A stretch of DNA of 34,021 nt from Streptomyces durbertensis (GCF_014156695.1 NZ_WMLF01000008.1:1-34021), one strand, 5' to 3'; shown: positions 8,127 to 16,151, counted from the first letter of the stretch. Notes: a model not told the origin generated them from the sequence alone. Program-made: numbers and translations.

Positions 8127-8180
8127 ACGGTGGCCCGGTGGCCTCGGGGCGCTCTCAACAGCGCGTGGAGCGGCTCTGGA
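8127..8180 (-). promoter_or_regulatory. SARP-type promoter for the ketoreductase operon, four phased heptamers
   Basis: On the minus strand, in order, are TCCAGAG (8180-8174), TCCACGC (8169-8163), TTGAGAG (8158-8152) and CCGAGGC (8147-8141), each 11 bp apart. After an 8-bp gap comes -10-like CACCGT (8132-8127). Four in-phase repeats make it the longest such array in the window. Confidence 0.7.
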
Positions 8181-8213
8181 GCGCGCGCGCCCGCGCCGCG
8201 GCCCCAGCCGCGC

Positions 8214-8256
8214 CCTAGCCCGGCTCGATGTCCCGTCCAGGGCCCCCGGTCACGCT
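8214..8256 (+). promoter_or_regulatory. SARP-type promoter for the SRPBCC/monooxygenase operon
   Basis: Heptamers CCTAGCC (8214), TCGATGT (8225) and TCCAGGG (8236) are 11 bp apart, followed after exactly 8 bp by -10-like CACGCT (8251-8256). The predicted start site is about 30 nt before the GTG at 8293. The array is arranged back to back with the ketoreductase promoter. Confidence 0.6.
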
Positions 8257-8292
8257 CTGCCCCCTGCCGAGCGGACCTACCGAGGAGGGCGT

Positions 8293-8760
8293 GTGCCCGT
8301 ACAGACGATTCCTGACGTGCGGAAGTCGGTGACCGTGGCGGCCACGCCCGAGCACTGCTTCCGGGTGTTCACCGAGCGGCCGATGAACTGGTGGCCGCCC
8401 AGCCACGTGCTGGTGCGCGAGGAGCGCGTCGGCCTCCGTTTCGAACCGGAGGTCGGCGGCCTCTACTACGAGTGGGACGTGAGCGGGAACCGGGTCGACT
8501 GGGGCCGGATCAAGGAGTGGCGGCCGGGCCGCCGGATCGTGATGACGTGGCGGGTGGACGCCAGCTGGCAGTCGATCCCCGACGACGAGCGGGCGAGCGA
8601 CATCGAGGTCGACTTCGTCGACGAGGGCGACGGCCGGACCCGGATCGAGCTGGCGCACGTGCGGCTGCACCGACACGGTGAGGGCGCCGAGCGGATCTTC
8701 CAGGCGCTGGACGGCCCCAGCCCGGGCGAGACGCTCGAACGGCTCGCCAGGCTCTTCTGA
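8293..8760 (+). CDS. SRPBCC (AHSA1/START-like) domain protein
   Basis: A 155-residue single-domain protein with an SRPBCC-like pattern: KSVTVAATPEHCFRVFTERP at the N-terminus, the sheet segment GGLYYEWD, and the C-terminal helix. It is closer to AHSA1-type proteins than to the classic didomain aromatases. Members bind hydrophobic ligands, and in PKS clusters some act as cyclases or chaperones for oxidised intermediates; the role here is unknown. The GTG at 8293 follows GAGGAGG closely. It is 26 nt upstream of the flavin-dependent monooxygenase, so probably in one operon. Confidence 0.75.
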   Translation: MPVQTIPDVRKSVTVAATPEHCFRVFTERPMNWWPPSHVLVREERVGLRFEPEVGGLYYEWDVSGNRVDWGRIKEWRPGRRIVMTWRVDASWQSIPDDERASDIEVDFVDEGDGRTRIELAHVRLHRHGEGAERIFQALDGPSPGETLERLARLF

Positions 8761-8786
8761 GGAACCGGAACCGGAGGTCAGGAAGG

Positions 8787-9962
8787 ATGCCTGTGGACAG
8801 CATGCCGGACACCGCCGCGAGGGCGGGTCTGCTCGCGGAGGCCGAGAAGGTGCGGCTCCTCGCCGCCGAGCGCGCCGCGGAGGCGGACGGACGACAGGCC
8901 CTGGACGCCGACGTCGTGGCGGCCGTGCGGGCCGCCGGCTTCAGCCGGCACCTGGTCGCCGCCCGGTGGGGCGGCACCGAGGGCACGTTCCGGGAGCTGA
9001 CGGCCGCGGTGATCGAGGTCGGCACCGGCTGCGCGGCCACCGCCTGGTGCGCGTCGCTGGCCGCCTACTCGGCCCGGATCGCCACCCACCTCCCGGAGGA
9101 GGGCCAGCAGGCGGTCTGGGCCGCCGGGCCCGACGTGGGCATCGCGACCGGGCTGATGCCGGCCGGTCGCGCCACCCCGGCGGCGGACGGCTGGCGGCTC
9201 AGCGGCCAGTGGGACTACGTCAGCGGCGTCGACGACGCCGACTGGCTGCTGCTGTGCGCCCTGGTCCCCCCGTCGGACGAGGCGCCGGGCGCGGGCGGTC
9301 AGGCGGCGGGCGTGGGCACTCAGGCGCCGCCCCCGGCACGCTTCTTCGCCCTGCCCCGCGGTTCCTGGACCGTCCCGCGGACCTGGGACAACGTAGGCAT
9401 GCGGGCCACCGGGAGCCACACGGTCCTGGTCGAGAACGCCGCCGTGCCCGCCGCTCTCTCGTTCGACCGCATGGCGCTGCTGACCGGGCGCAACCCGGCG
9501 TCGCCCCTGCCCGCGCACAACCTGCCGTTGCAACTGGTCAGCGGGCTGCCGTTCGTCGCACCGGCGACGGGTGCCGCGCTCGGCGCCTGGCAGGCGGCGG
9601 CCGACGGGGTCGTGGGCCGCCGCCGCACCTCCGAGAACGAGGTCCGGCTCACCCGGGCCGCGGGACGGCTGGCCGCGGCCCGGGCGCTGGTGGAGGAGAA
9701 CGCCGCCGTCGCGGACGGCACCGAGCGCTCGCGCGCGCTGGTGGGCCGGGCCGAACGCAACGCGGCGACCGCCGCCGAGCTGCTGCGGGAGGCGATGTCG
9801 CCGCTGCTCGGCTGCGCCGGCACGGGCGGACTGGCGGGGGGCGGCGCCTTCCAGCGGCACTGGCGGGACGTCACCACCGCGACCAGCCACGTCGTGCTGC
9901 AGTACGAGACCTCCGCCGCCCGCACCTACACGGCGGCCAGGTTGGGCCCCACCCGGCCCTGA
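8787..9962 (+). CDS. two-component flavin-dependent monooxygenase, acyl-CoA dehydrogenase fold (ActVA-ORF5-like)
   Basis: A 391-residue protein with the acyl-CoA dehydrogenase fold of group D flavin monooxygenases (HsaA, HpaB and ActVA-ORF5 types). Features include GFSRHLVAARWGGTEGTFRE, the GTGCAATAWC stretch, LSGQWDYVSGVDDADW (substrate/flavin barrel) and the terminal GGGAFQRHWRDVTTATSH. Such enzymes hydroxylate aromatic rings using FMNH2 from a separate reductase, here most likely the gene at 6668-7204. A true acyl-CoA dehydrogenase role is less likely, because the AATAWC and RHWRD patterns fit the hydroxylase branch. ATG at 8787 with GGAGG upstream. Confidence 0.85.
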   Translation: MPVDSMPDTAARAGLLAEAEKVRLLAAERAAEADGRQALDADVVAAVRAAGFSRHLVAARWGGTEGTFRELTAAVIEVGTGCAATAWCASLAAYSARIATHLPEEGQQAVWAAGPDVGIATGLMPAGRATPAADGWRLSGQWDYVSGVDDADWLLLCALVPPSDEAPGAGGQAAGVGTQAPPPARFFALPRGSWTVPRTWDNVGMRATGSHTVLVENAAVPAALSFDRMALLTGRNPASPLPAHNLPLQLVSGLPFVAPATGAALGAWQAAADGVVGRRRTSENEVRLTRAAGRLAAARALVEENAAVADGTERSRALVGRAERNAATAAELLREAMSPLLGCAGTGGLAGGGAFQRHWRDVTTATSHVVLQYETSAARTYTAARLGPTRP

Positions 9963-9963
9963 A

Positions 9964-10008
9964 CCCCGGCCCCGGCACGGCTGCTGAACCGGCCGTGCCG
10001 GGCCGGGG
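9964..10008. terminator. hairpin terminator after the monooxygenase
   Basis: Arms 9964-9980 and 9993-10008 pair over about 16 bp with one bulged base around a 12-nt loop. It lies directly before the next SARP-type promoter, separating two transcription units. Confidence 0.75.
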
Positions 10009-10012
10009 CCGT

Positions 10013-10055
10013 TCGACGGCGACTCAAGGCCGGTTGGAGCCGCCGTCCCTACCTT
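10013..10055 (+). promoter_or_regulatory. SARP-type promoter giving a leaderless transcript of the racemase homologue
   Basis: TCGACGG (10013), TCAAGGC (10024) and TGGAGCC (10035) are 11 bp apart. An 8-bp gap leads to -10 TACCTT (10050-10055). The ATG at 10062 lies exactly where transcription should begin, and no ribosome site is present, so a leaderless mRNA is predicted. Confidence 0.72.
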
Positions 10056-10061
10056 CCGGTC

Positions 10062-11309
10062 ATGGAGAACCCTGTGACCGGCGGCCCGCTGCGCGGGCTG
10101 CGTGTACTGGAACTCGCCGCGATCGGCCCGGCCCCGTTCGCCTGCATGCTGCTGGCCGACCTGGGGGCGGACGTCGTCCGGATCGACCGGCCGGGCGTAC
10201 CACGGGCGTTCGGCGACTGGCACCGCGTGCTGGACCGGGGCCGCCGCTCGATCGCCCTGGACCTGAAGGACCCGGCGGACGTGCGGACGGTGCTGCGGCT
10301 GGTGGAGCGCTCCGACGTGCTGGTGGAGGGCTTCCGGCCGGGCGTGACCGAACGGCTGGGGCTGGGCCCCGCGGATTGCCTGGCCCGCAACCCCGGCCTC
10401 GTCTACGGCCGCATGACCGGCTGGGGGCAGGACGGCCCGCTGGCCTCCGCGCCGGGCCACGACATCAACTACCTCGCGTTGAGCGGCGCGTTGGCCGCGA
10501 TCGGCGAGGACGGCGGGCCGCCCGTGCCCCCGCTGAACCTGCTCGGCGACTTCGCCGGCGGCGGGCTGCCGCTCGCCTTCGGCATCATGGCGGCGCTGTA
10601 CGAGCGCCGCGCCTCGGGCCTGGGCCAGGTCGTCGACGCGGCCATCACCGACGGCACCGCCTCGATGCTGGGCATGCTCTCGGCCATGCTCGGGGCCGGC
10701 TCCTGGCGCTCGGAACGCGGCCGGAACGTGCTCGACGGCGGGGCGCCGCACTACGGCGTCTACCGCTGTGCCGACGGCGGTTACGTGGCGGTCGGGGCGC
10801 TGGAGGACCGCTTCTACCGGTGCCTGCTGACCGGGCTCGGGCTGTCTCCTCAGGAGGTGCCGGACCGGTCGGACCAGGCCGCCTGGCCGGCGCTGCGAGG
10901 CGTGTTCGCCGCCCGCTTCGCCACCCGGACGAGGGACGAGTGGGCGCGGCACTTCGAGGGTACTGACGCGTGTGTCACCCCCGTTCTGTCGCTGGCAGAA
11001 GCCGCCCGCCACCCCCACCAGCGGGCGCGCGGCACGTACCGGGAGGTGGACGGGGTGATCCAGCCGGCGCCGATGCCCCGGTTCAGCCGCACGCCGGCTC
11101 CCGGCCACCGCCCACCGGGTCGCCCCGCCGACGCGCCGACGACGCCCGCCGACGCGCCACCGGCCTCGCCCGCCGACGCGCCACCGGCTTCCCGGGTCGA
11201 CGTGCCAGCGGCCTCGCCGGCCGTCGCCGCGGCGTCCAGCGGCGTTGCAGTCGGGCTCAAGTCCCGCGTCGCAACGTGGCCTTCCGACTGTGACAGGAGG
11301 CAGCCATGA
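10062..11309 (+). CDS. alpha-methylacyl-CoA racemase homologue (CaiB/BaiF family III CoA-transferase fold)
   Basis: This 415-residue protein carries the racemase signature: His133 in GHDINY, Asp163 in LGDFAGGG and Glu248 in VGALEDRFY. Their spacing (30 and 85) equals that of the catalytic His126/Asp156/Glu241 of Mycobacterium tuberculosis MCR. It should epimerise C-2 of a 2-methylacyl-CoA, or have been recruited for another alpha-proton or CoA-transfer step. The catalytic part ends near residue 345. About 60 more residues are proline/alanine-rich with repeated PADAP units and are absent from the usual (about 360-residue) enzyme. The stop overlaps the next ATG by 4 nt, and the 3' end contains that gene's promoter. 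Confidence 0.85.
   Translation: MENPVTGGPLRGLRVLELAAIGPAPFACMLLADLGADVVRIDRPGVPRAFGDWHRVLDRGRRSIALDLKDPADVRTVLRLVERSDVLVEGFRPGVTERLGLGPADCLARNPGLVYGRMTGWGQDGPLASAPGHDINYLALSGALAAIGEDGGPPVPPLNLLGDFAGGGLPLAFGIMAALYERRASGLGQVVDAAITDGTASMLGMLSAMLGAGSWRSERGRNVLDGGAPHYGVYRCADGGYVAVGALEDRFYRCLLTGLGLSPQEVPDRSDQAAWPALRGVFAARFATRTRDEWARHFEGTDACVTPVLSLAEAARHPHQRARGTYREVDGVIQPAPMPRFSRTPAPGHRPPGRPADAPTTPADAPPASPADAPPASRVDVPAASPAVAAASSGVAVGLKSRVATWPSDCDRRQP
11125..11182 (+). repeat. short tandem repeats encoding the Pro/Ala tail of the racemase homologue
   Basis: CCGCCGACGCGCC occurs at 11125, 11146 and 11170 (periods 21 and 24, multiples of three), encoding PADAP-type units. Degenerate copies continue to about 11220. 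The in-frame periods allow length change without frameshift. Confidence 0.8.
11235..11277 (+). promoter_or_regulatory. SARP-type promoter inside the end of the racemase gene, driving the sugar genes
   Basis: TCCAGCG (11235), TGCAGTC (11246) and TCAAGTC (11257) are 11 bp apart, with an 8-bp gap before -10-like CAACGT (11272-11277). The predicted leader is about 22 nt and contains the AGGAGG ribosome site of the gene at 11306. Confidence 0.62.
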
Positions 11310-12364
11310 AAGCCCTGGTCCTATGCGGAGGCTCGGGGACCCGCCTGCGGCCGTTGAGCCACTCCATGCCCAAGCAGCTCATCCCGGTGGCCAACCAGCC
11401 TGTGCTGGTCAGGGTCATGGGAAACCTGCTGGAGCTGGGGATCACGGACGTCGGAGTGATCGTCGGGGACCGTAGAGCGGAGATCGAGGAGGTGCTGGGC
11501 GACGGCTCCTCCCTCGGCGTACGCGTCACCTACCTGCGACAGGACGCGCCCCTGGGCCTCGCCCACTGCGTCCGCCTCGCCCGGGACTTCCTCGGCGACG
11601 AGGACTTTGTCCTCTACCTGGGCGACACGGTGCTCACCGACGGCATCACCGACCTCGCGGCGGAGTTCCACGCCACCCGCCCGGCCGCCCAGCTGGTGGT
11701 CCAGAAGGTTGCGGACCCGCGCGCGTTCGGCGTCGCGGAGACCACTGAGGACGGCAGGGTCACCGGCCTGGTGGAGAAGCCGCAGCACCCCCGCACCGAC
11801 CTGGCGGTGGTCGGCGTGTACTTCCTCACCTCCGCCATCCATCGCGCCGTCGACGCGATCCGGCCGAGCGCACGCGGCGAGCTGGAGATCACCGACGCGA
11901 TCCAGTGGCTGGTCGACCAAGGCCTCGAGGTGCGCGCGAGCGTCTACAGCGGCTTCTGGCGGGACACCGGCAAGGTGGAGGAGGTGCTGGACTGCAACAG
12001 GGAGCTGCTGAACTCCCTCACACCGGAAGTCGTCGGCGAGGTCGACGCGGACAGCGTGCTGACGGGCCCTGTGGTGGTCGAGCCGGGGGCGCGGGTCGTG
12101 CGCTCCACGATCACCGGCCCGGCGATCGTCGGTGCCGGAACCCTGGTGACGGACAGCAGCATCGGCCCGTACACCTCCATCGGCGCCGGGTGCCTGCTGG
12201 ACACCGCCGGCATCTCCGACTCGATCATGCTGGCCGGATCGAGCGTCTGCCAGGTGCGCGAGGTGCGCGGCTCGGTGATCGGGCGCGGCGCCTCCGTGCT
12301 GACCGGCATGGCCCAGCACCGGCTGGTGGTCGGCGACCACACCCGGGTGGAGTTCGCGGCATGA
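11306..12364 (+). CDS. glucose-1-phosphate thymidylyltransferase, long form (RmlA/StrD-like)
   Basis: A 352-residue nucleotidyltransferase making dTDP-glucose, the first step to dTDP-deoxysugars. The N-terminus holds the nucleotide-binding signature LCGGSGTRLRPLS with PKQLIPV. The catalytic and substrate region includes YLGDTVL, GLVEKP and WRDTGK. From about residue 245 a left-handed beta-helix repeat region (GPVVVEPGARV, GPAIVGAGTLV) marks the long, StrD-like subclass of antibiotic clusters rather than the 290-residue housekeeping form. Good ribosome site (AGGAGG). It overlaps the 4,6-dehydratase gene by 4 nt. Confidence 0.95.
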   Translation: MKALVLCGGSGTRLRPLSHSMPKQLIPVANQPVLVRVMGNLLELGITDVGVIVGDRRAEIEEVLGDGSSLGVRVTYLRQDAPLGLAHCVRLARDFLGDEDFVLYLGDTVLTDGITDLAAEFHATRPAAQLVVQKVADPRAFGVAETTEDGRVTGLVEKPQHPRTDLAVVGVYFLTSAIHRAVDAIRPSARGELEITDAIQWLVDQGLEVRASVYSGFWRDTGKVEEVLDCNRELLNSLTPEVVGEVDADSVLTGPVVVEPGARVVRSTITGPAIVGAGTLVTDSSIGPYTSIGAGCLLDTAGISDSIMLAGSSVCQVREVRGSVIGRGASVLTGMAQHRLVVGDHTRVEFAA

Positions 12365-13344
12365 GGATCCTGGTCACCGGAGGGGCCGGTTTTATCGGGT
12401 CCTGCTACACGCGGATGGCGCTCGACGACCGGCTGCCCGGCCTCACCGAGGCGCGGATCACCGTACTCGACAAGCTCACCTACGCCGGCAGCACGGCCAA
12501 CCTGCCCATGGACCACCCCCGGCTGCGCTTCGTCCGGGGCGACGTCTGCGATCTGCCGCTGCTGTTGGAGACGTTGCCGGGGCACGACGCGGTGGTGCAC
12601 TTCGCCGCCGAGTCGCACGTGGACCGCTCGCTGACCGGTCCGGCGGAGTTCGTGCGCACGAACGTGCAGGGCACCCAGACCCTGCTGGAGGCGTGCCTGC
12701 GCACCGGCACCGGCCCGGTGGTGCACGTGTCCACCGACGAGGTGTACGGCTCGGTCCCCACCGGCCGCAGCACCGAGGACGCCCCGCTGGCGCCCAACTC
12801 CGTGTACGCGGCGTCCAAGGCCGGCAGCGACCTGGTCGCCCGCGCGTACTGGCGCACCCACGGGCTGGACGTCCGTGTCACCCGCTGCTCCAACAACTAC
12901 GGCCCCTACCAGCACGTGGAGAAGCTGATCCCGCTGTTCAGCACCCGGTTGCTGGAGGGGAGGCCCGTCCCGCTCTACGGCACCGGGGAGAACGTCCGGG
13001 GCTGGCTGCACGTCACCGACCACTGCCGCGCGATCCAGCTGGTCCTCGCCAAGGCCGCGGCGGGAGCGGTCTACAACGTGGGAGGCGGCGACGAGCTCAG
13101 CAACGTGGAGCTCACCGCCCGGCTCCTCGAACTCTGCGACGCCGACCCCCGCCTCGTCGAGCGGGTGGCCGACCGGATGGGCCACGACCTGCGCTACGCC
13201 GTCGACGACACGAGGATCCGCGACGAACTCGGCTACACACCGACCGTCACCTTCGACGCCGGCCTCGCCGACACGGTCGCCTGGTACCGGGACCACACCG
13301 AGTGGTGGCGGCGGATGGCCCCGGCCGACCGTGCCCACGTCTAG
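12361..13344 (+). CDS. dTDP-glucose 4,6-dehydratase (RmlB/StrE-like)
   Basis: A 327-residue extended short-chain dehydrogenase. It has the NAD motif TGGAGFIGS, LTYAGSTANL, the FAAESHVDRS motif, the catalytic triad region VSTDEVYGS with YAASK, and RCSNNYGPYQ. The product is dTDP-4-keto-6-deoxy-glucose, the branch point to deoxysugars. No later deoxysugar gene or glycosyltransferase is in the window, so they must lie elsewhere, probably to the right. The gene is translationally coupled to the thymidylyltransferase (ATGA). Confidence 0.96.
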   Translation: MRILVTGGAGFIGSCYTRMALDDRLPGLTEARITVLDKLTYAGSTANLPMDHPRLRFVRGDVCDLPLLLETLPGHDAVVHFAAESHVDRSLTGPAEFVRTNVQGTQTLLEACLRTGTGPVVHVSTDEVYGSVPTGRSTEDAPLAPNSVYAASKAGSDLVARAYWRTHGLDVRVTRCSNNYGPYQHVEKLIPLFSTRLLEGRPVPLYGTGENVRGWLHVTDHCRAIQLVLAKAAAGAVYNVGGGDELSNVELTARLLELCDADPRLVERVADRMGHDLRYAVDDTRIRDELGYTPTVTFDAGLADTVAWYRDHTEWWRRMAPADRAHV

Positions 13345-13389
13345 GGCCTGTCCGGGGCGTACCGACGACACCGAGGAGACGGACGGCAG

Positions 13390-15027
13390 ATGACCGAGCG
13401 AGACTTCCAGCTCTACGACACGACGCTGCGCGACGGGACGCAGCAGGAGGGCATGGCCCTGACCGTCGACGACAAACTCGCCGTCGCCCGGCACCTGGAC
13501 GCGGCGGGTGTCGGCTTCATCGAGGGCGGCTGGCCGGGCGCCGTCCCCCGGGACACCGAGTTCTTCCGCCGTGCGCGTAGGGAACTGTCCATGGAGAACG
13601 CCGAGTTGGCGGCCTTCGGCGCCACCCGCAAACCGGGCACGACGGTGTCGGTGGACCCCCAGGTGCGGGCGCTGCTGACGGCCGACACCCCGGTGGTCAC
13701 CGTGGTGGCCAAAAGCCACTCCGGCCACGTCACCAGCGCGCTGCGCACCAACCTCGCCGAGAACCTGGCGATGGTGAGCAGCACCGTGCGCTTCCTGGCG
13801 CACGAGGGCCGCCGGGTGTTCCTGGACGCCGAGCACTACTTCGACGGGTACCGGCTGAACCGTCCGTACGCCCTGGAGGTCGTCCGCGCCGCCGCCGACG
13901 CCGGCGCCGAGACGGTGGTGCTCTGCGACACCAACGGCGGCTGCCTGCCGGACGAGATCGGCGCCGTGGTGGCCGACACGATCGCCGCGACCGGCGCCCG
14001 GGTCGGCATCCACTGCCACGACGACACCGGCTGCGCGGTGGCCAACAGCATGGCGGCGGTCGACGCCGGCGCGGACCACGTCCAGGGCACCGCGCACGGG
14101 TACGGCGAGCGCTGCGGCAACGCCAACCTCTTCACCCTCGTTGGCAACCTCGTGCTGAAACGGGGGCGGCGGGTGGTCACGGACGAGCAGTTGGGCCGGC
14201 TCGGCGAGGTCGCGCGCGCGGTCACCGAGCTGACCGGCGTCCGTCCCGTCCCGGCCGCCCCCTACGTCGGCTCGTCCGCCTTCACCCACAAGGCGGGTCT
14301 GCACGCCTCCGCACTGCGGGTGGACCCGGACCTCTACCAGCACATCGACCCGGCGGCGGTCGGCAACACCATGCGGACGCTGGTGTCCGACATGGGCGGC
14401 CGCTCGTCGGTCGAGCTGAAGGCCCGGGAGCTGGGGTACCGGGTCGAGGCCGGCTCGCCCGAGGTGGCCCGGGCGGCGGCGCGGGTCAAGGAACTGGAGA
14501 GCCGCGGCTACAGCTTCGAGACGGCGGACGCGTCCTTTGCGCTGCTGCTGCGGGAGGAGTTGGGCGGCACGCCGGCGGCGCCCTTCGAGGTGGAGTCCTG
14601 GAAGGTCGCGGTCACCCGGCGGTCCGGCGACGACGTCCGCACGGAGGCGTCGGTGCGGCTGCGGGTGGACGGGGTGCCGTTGACGGCCACCGGGCACGGC
14701 AACGGCCCGGTCAACGCCCTCGATCGGGCCCTGCACGAGGCGCTGGACCCCTTCTTCCCCCAGCTGAACCGGCTGGAACTGGTCGACTACCGGGTCCGTG
14801 TGCTCACCGGTGAGACCGGCAGCGGCGCCGCCGCCCGGGTGCTGATCTCCTTCCACGACGGGGAGCGCGGCTGGGGCACGGTGGGCGTCGGGGAGAACAC
14901 CGTGGCCGCGACGTGGCGGGCGCTGCTCGACGCCGTGCACTACGTGGTGGCGGACGACGCGCTGCCCCGCCCACTGGTCCCGTTCGCCGCCGACACAGCC
15001 GCCGGGACACCCGCCCGCACAGGCTGA
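13390..15027 (+). CDS. cimA: citramalate synthase (CimA type; LeuA/homocitrate synthase superfamily)
   Basis: A 545-residue DRE-TIM metallolyase. The N-terminal barrel has YDTTLRDGTQQEGM, the metal-binding HCHDDTGCAVANS and GYGERCGNANL. A LeuA-type regulatory domain follows at about residues 400-530. Length and motifs match citramalate synthase (acetyl-CoA + pyruvate to citramalate) rather than 2-isopropylmalate synthase. Citramalate leads to 2-oxobutyrate and so to isoleucine-type precursors such as 2-methylbutyryl-CoA. A dedicated copy within a PKS cluster suggests precursor supply for a branched starter. It starts 45 nt after the dehydratase with GAGGAG upstream and is probably in the same operon. 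Confidence 0.88.
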   Translation: MTERDFQLYDTTLRDGTQQEGMALTVDDKLAVARHLDAAGVGFIEGGWPGAVPRDTEFFRRARRELSMENAELAAFGATRKPGTTVSVDPQVRALLTADTPVVTVVAKSHSGHVTSALRTNLAENLAMVSSTVRFLAHEGRRVFLDAEHYFDGYRLNRPYALEVVRAAADAGAETVVLCDTNGGCLPDEIGAVVADTIAATGARVGIHCHDDTGCAVANSMAAVDAGADHVQGTAHGYGERCGNANLFTLVGNLVLKRGRRVVTDEQLGRLGEVARAVTELTGVRPVPAAPYVGSSAFTHKAGLHASALRVDPDLYQHIDPAAVGNTMRTLVSDMGGRSSVELKARELGYRVEAGSPEVARAAARVKELESRGYSFETADASFALLLREELGGTPAAPFEVESWKVAVTRRSGDDVRTEASVRLRVDGVPLTATGHGNGPVNALDRALHEALDPFFPQLNRLELVDYRVRVLTGETGSGAAARVLISFHDGERGWGTVGVGENTVAATWRALLDAVHYVVADDALPRPLVPFAADTAAGTPARTG

Positions 15028-15060
15028 AAGCCGCACACCTCTGGGAGTACAGGAGTAACC

Positions 15061-16134
15061 GTGCACGTGGAAGACGTGTTCATACGCGCGACCGCCGTCC
15101 GCCTGCCCGCCTCGCTGGCGGTGGCCGACGCGGTGGCGTCCGGGGAGTGCCCGGCGAGCCTCGCGGCGAGTACGGGGGTGGAGGCCGTGGCCGTCTCCCC
15201 GGACGAGTCCGCCGCCGAGATGGCGGCCGTCGCCGCGGCCGAGGCGCTGCGCCGGGCCGGGTCCGGTCCCGGCGAGGTCGACCTGCTGCTGCACGCCGAC
15301 ACCTACCACCAGGGCCAGGACCTGTGGCCCGTCGCCTCGTACGTCCAGCGCGAGGCCCTGCGCAACAGCTGCCAGGCGGTCGAGATCCGGCAGATGTCGA
15401 ACGGCGGCCTGGCCGCGCTGGACCTGGCCACCGCCTACCTCGCCACCGGTGCGCGGCAGGACGCGCTGCTCACCACGGCCGACCGGTTCTGCGCGCCGGG
15501 CATCGACCGCTGGCGCACCGACCCGGGCACCCCGTACGCGGACGGCGCCACGGCGCTGGTGCTCTCCCGGCGGGGCGGCTTCGCGCGGCTGCGCTCGCTC
15601 TCGCTCTGGTCCGACTCGGAGCTGGAGCCGATGCACCGCGGCGACGAGCCGTTCACCCGGGCGCCGTTCGGCCACCGGGTGCCGGTGGACTTCGCGGAGG
15701 CCAAGAAGGCGTTCATCGGCCGGGTGGGGATGTCCTACGCCGTCGGCCGCGCCCACCAGGGCCAGCAGCGCGTGGTCAAACAGGCCTTGGCCGACGCCGG
15801 GATGGAGCTCGACGAGGCCGACTGGGTGGTCCTGCCGCACTTCGGCCGCCGCCGGCTGCAGTCCATCTACCACCAGCCGTTCGGCATCCCGGTCGAGCGC
15901 ACCACCTGGGACTTCAGCCGCCGGGTGGGGCATCTGGGGGCCGGCGACCAGTTCGCCGGCCTGGACCACCTCGTGGCCTCGGGGACGGCCCGCCCGGGCG
16001 ACCGCTGTGTGCTGGTGTCCGTGGGCGCCGGCTACAGCTGGGGCTGCGCAGTGGTGGAGATCGACCACCTCCCGGCCTGGTCACCTTCCACAACCGACCG
16101 GACCCGTTCGACCGCCGCTCAAGCGGCGCACTAG
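15061..16134 (+). CDS. KASIII-like starter-unit ketosynthase/acyltransferase with active-site Ser (DpsC/CerJ-like)
   Basis: A 357-residue thiolase-fold protein of the FabH-like class. The nucleophile position reads RQMSNGGLAAL, with Ser113 where FabH has Cys (ACAGFTYAL). His260 lies in LPHFGRRRL. The usual Asn position becomes GHLGAGD, offering Asp296. A Ser-His-Asp set recalls DpsC, the daunorubicin propionyl-priming enzyme, and the GAGD arrangement recalls CerJ-type acyltransferases. It probably selects and transfers the starter acyl group. The GTG start at 15061 follows AGGAG. It is 33 nt downstream of citramalate synthase. A late-stage O-acyltransferase role is the main alternative. Confidence 0.85.
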   Translation: MHVEDVFIRATAVRLPASLAVADAVASGECPASLAASTGVEAVAVSPDESAAEMAAVAAAEALRRAGSGPGEVDLLLHADTYHQGQDLWPVASYVQREALRNSCQAVEIRQMSNGGLAALDLATAYLATGARQDALLTTADRFCAPGIDRWRTDPGTPYADGATALVLSRRGGFARLRSLSLWSDSELEPMHRGDEPFTRAPFGHRVPVDFAEAKKAFIGRVGMSYAVGRAHQGQQRVVKQALADAGMELDEADWVVLPHFGRRRLQSIYHQPFGIPVERTTWDFSRRVGHLGAGDQFAGLDHLVASGTARPGDRCVLVSVGAGYSWGCAVVEIDHLPAWSPSTTDRTRSTAAQAAH

Positions 16135-16151
16135 CACCGCTCTGTCACTCT
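16108..16151 (+). promoter_or_regulatory. possible SARP-type promoter for the aromatase genes
   Basis: TCGACCG (16108) and TCAAGCG (16119) are 11 bp apart, with a weak third repeat ACTAGCA (16130). CACTCT (16146-16151) could be the -10, at 9 bp rather than 8. It lies partly inside the end of the KASIII-like gene. Confidence 0.45.

Noticed and set aside
8155..8183. Plus-strand heptamer array TCAACAG / TGGAGCG / TGGAGCG as the promoter of the SRPBCC gene
   Set aside because: The phasing is 11 bp, but no -10-like hexamer lies 8 bp downstream. The same bases read on the minus strand give a longer array with a correctly placed -10, and a separate plus-strand array is at 8214.
10062..11309. Plain CoA-transferase (carnitine/formyl type) for the CaiB-fold protein
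   Set aside because: The GHDINY, GDFAGGG and ALEDRFY residues at MCR spacing favour the racemase subfamily. A transferase role cannot be excluded but is second choice.
11944..16068. Minus-strand frame of over 1300 codons
   Set aside because: It runs antisense through five recognised genes with full motifs on the plus strand, has no domain, and shows the composition of an antisense shadow.
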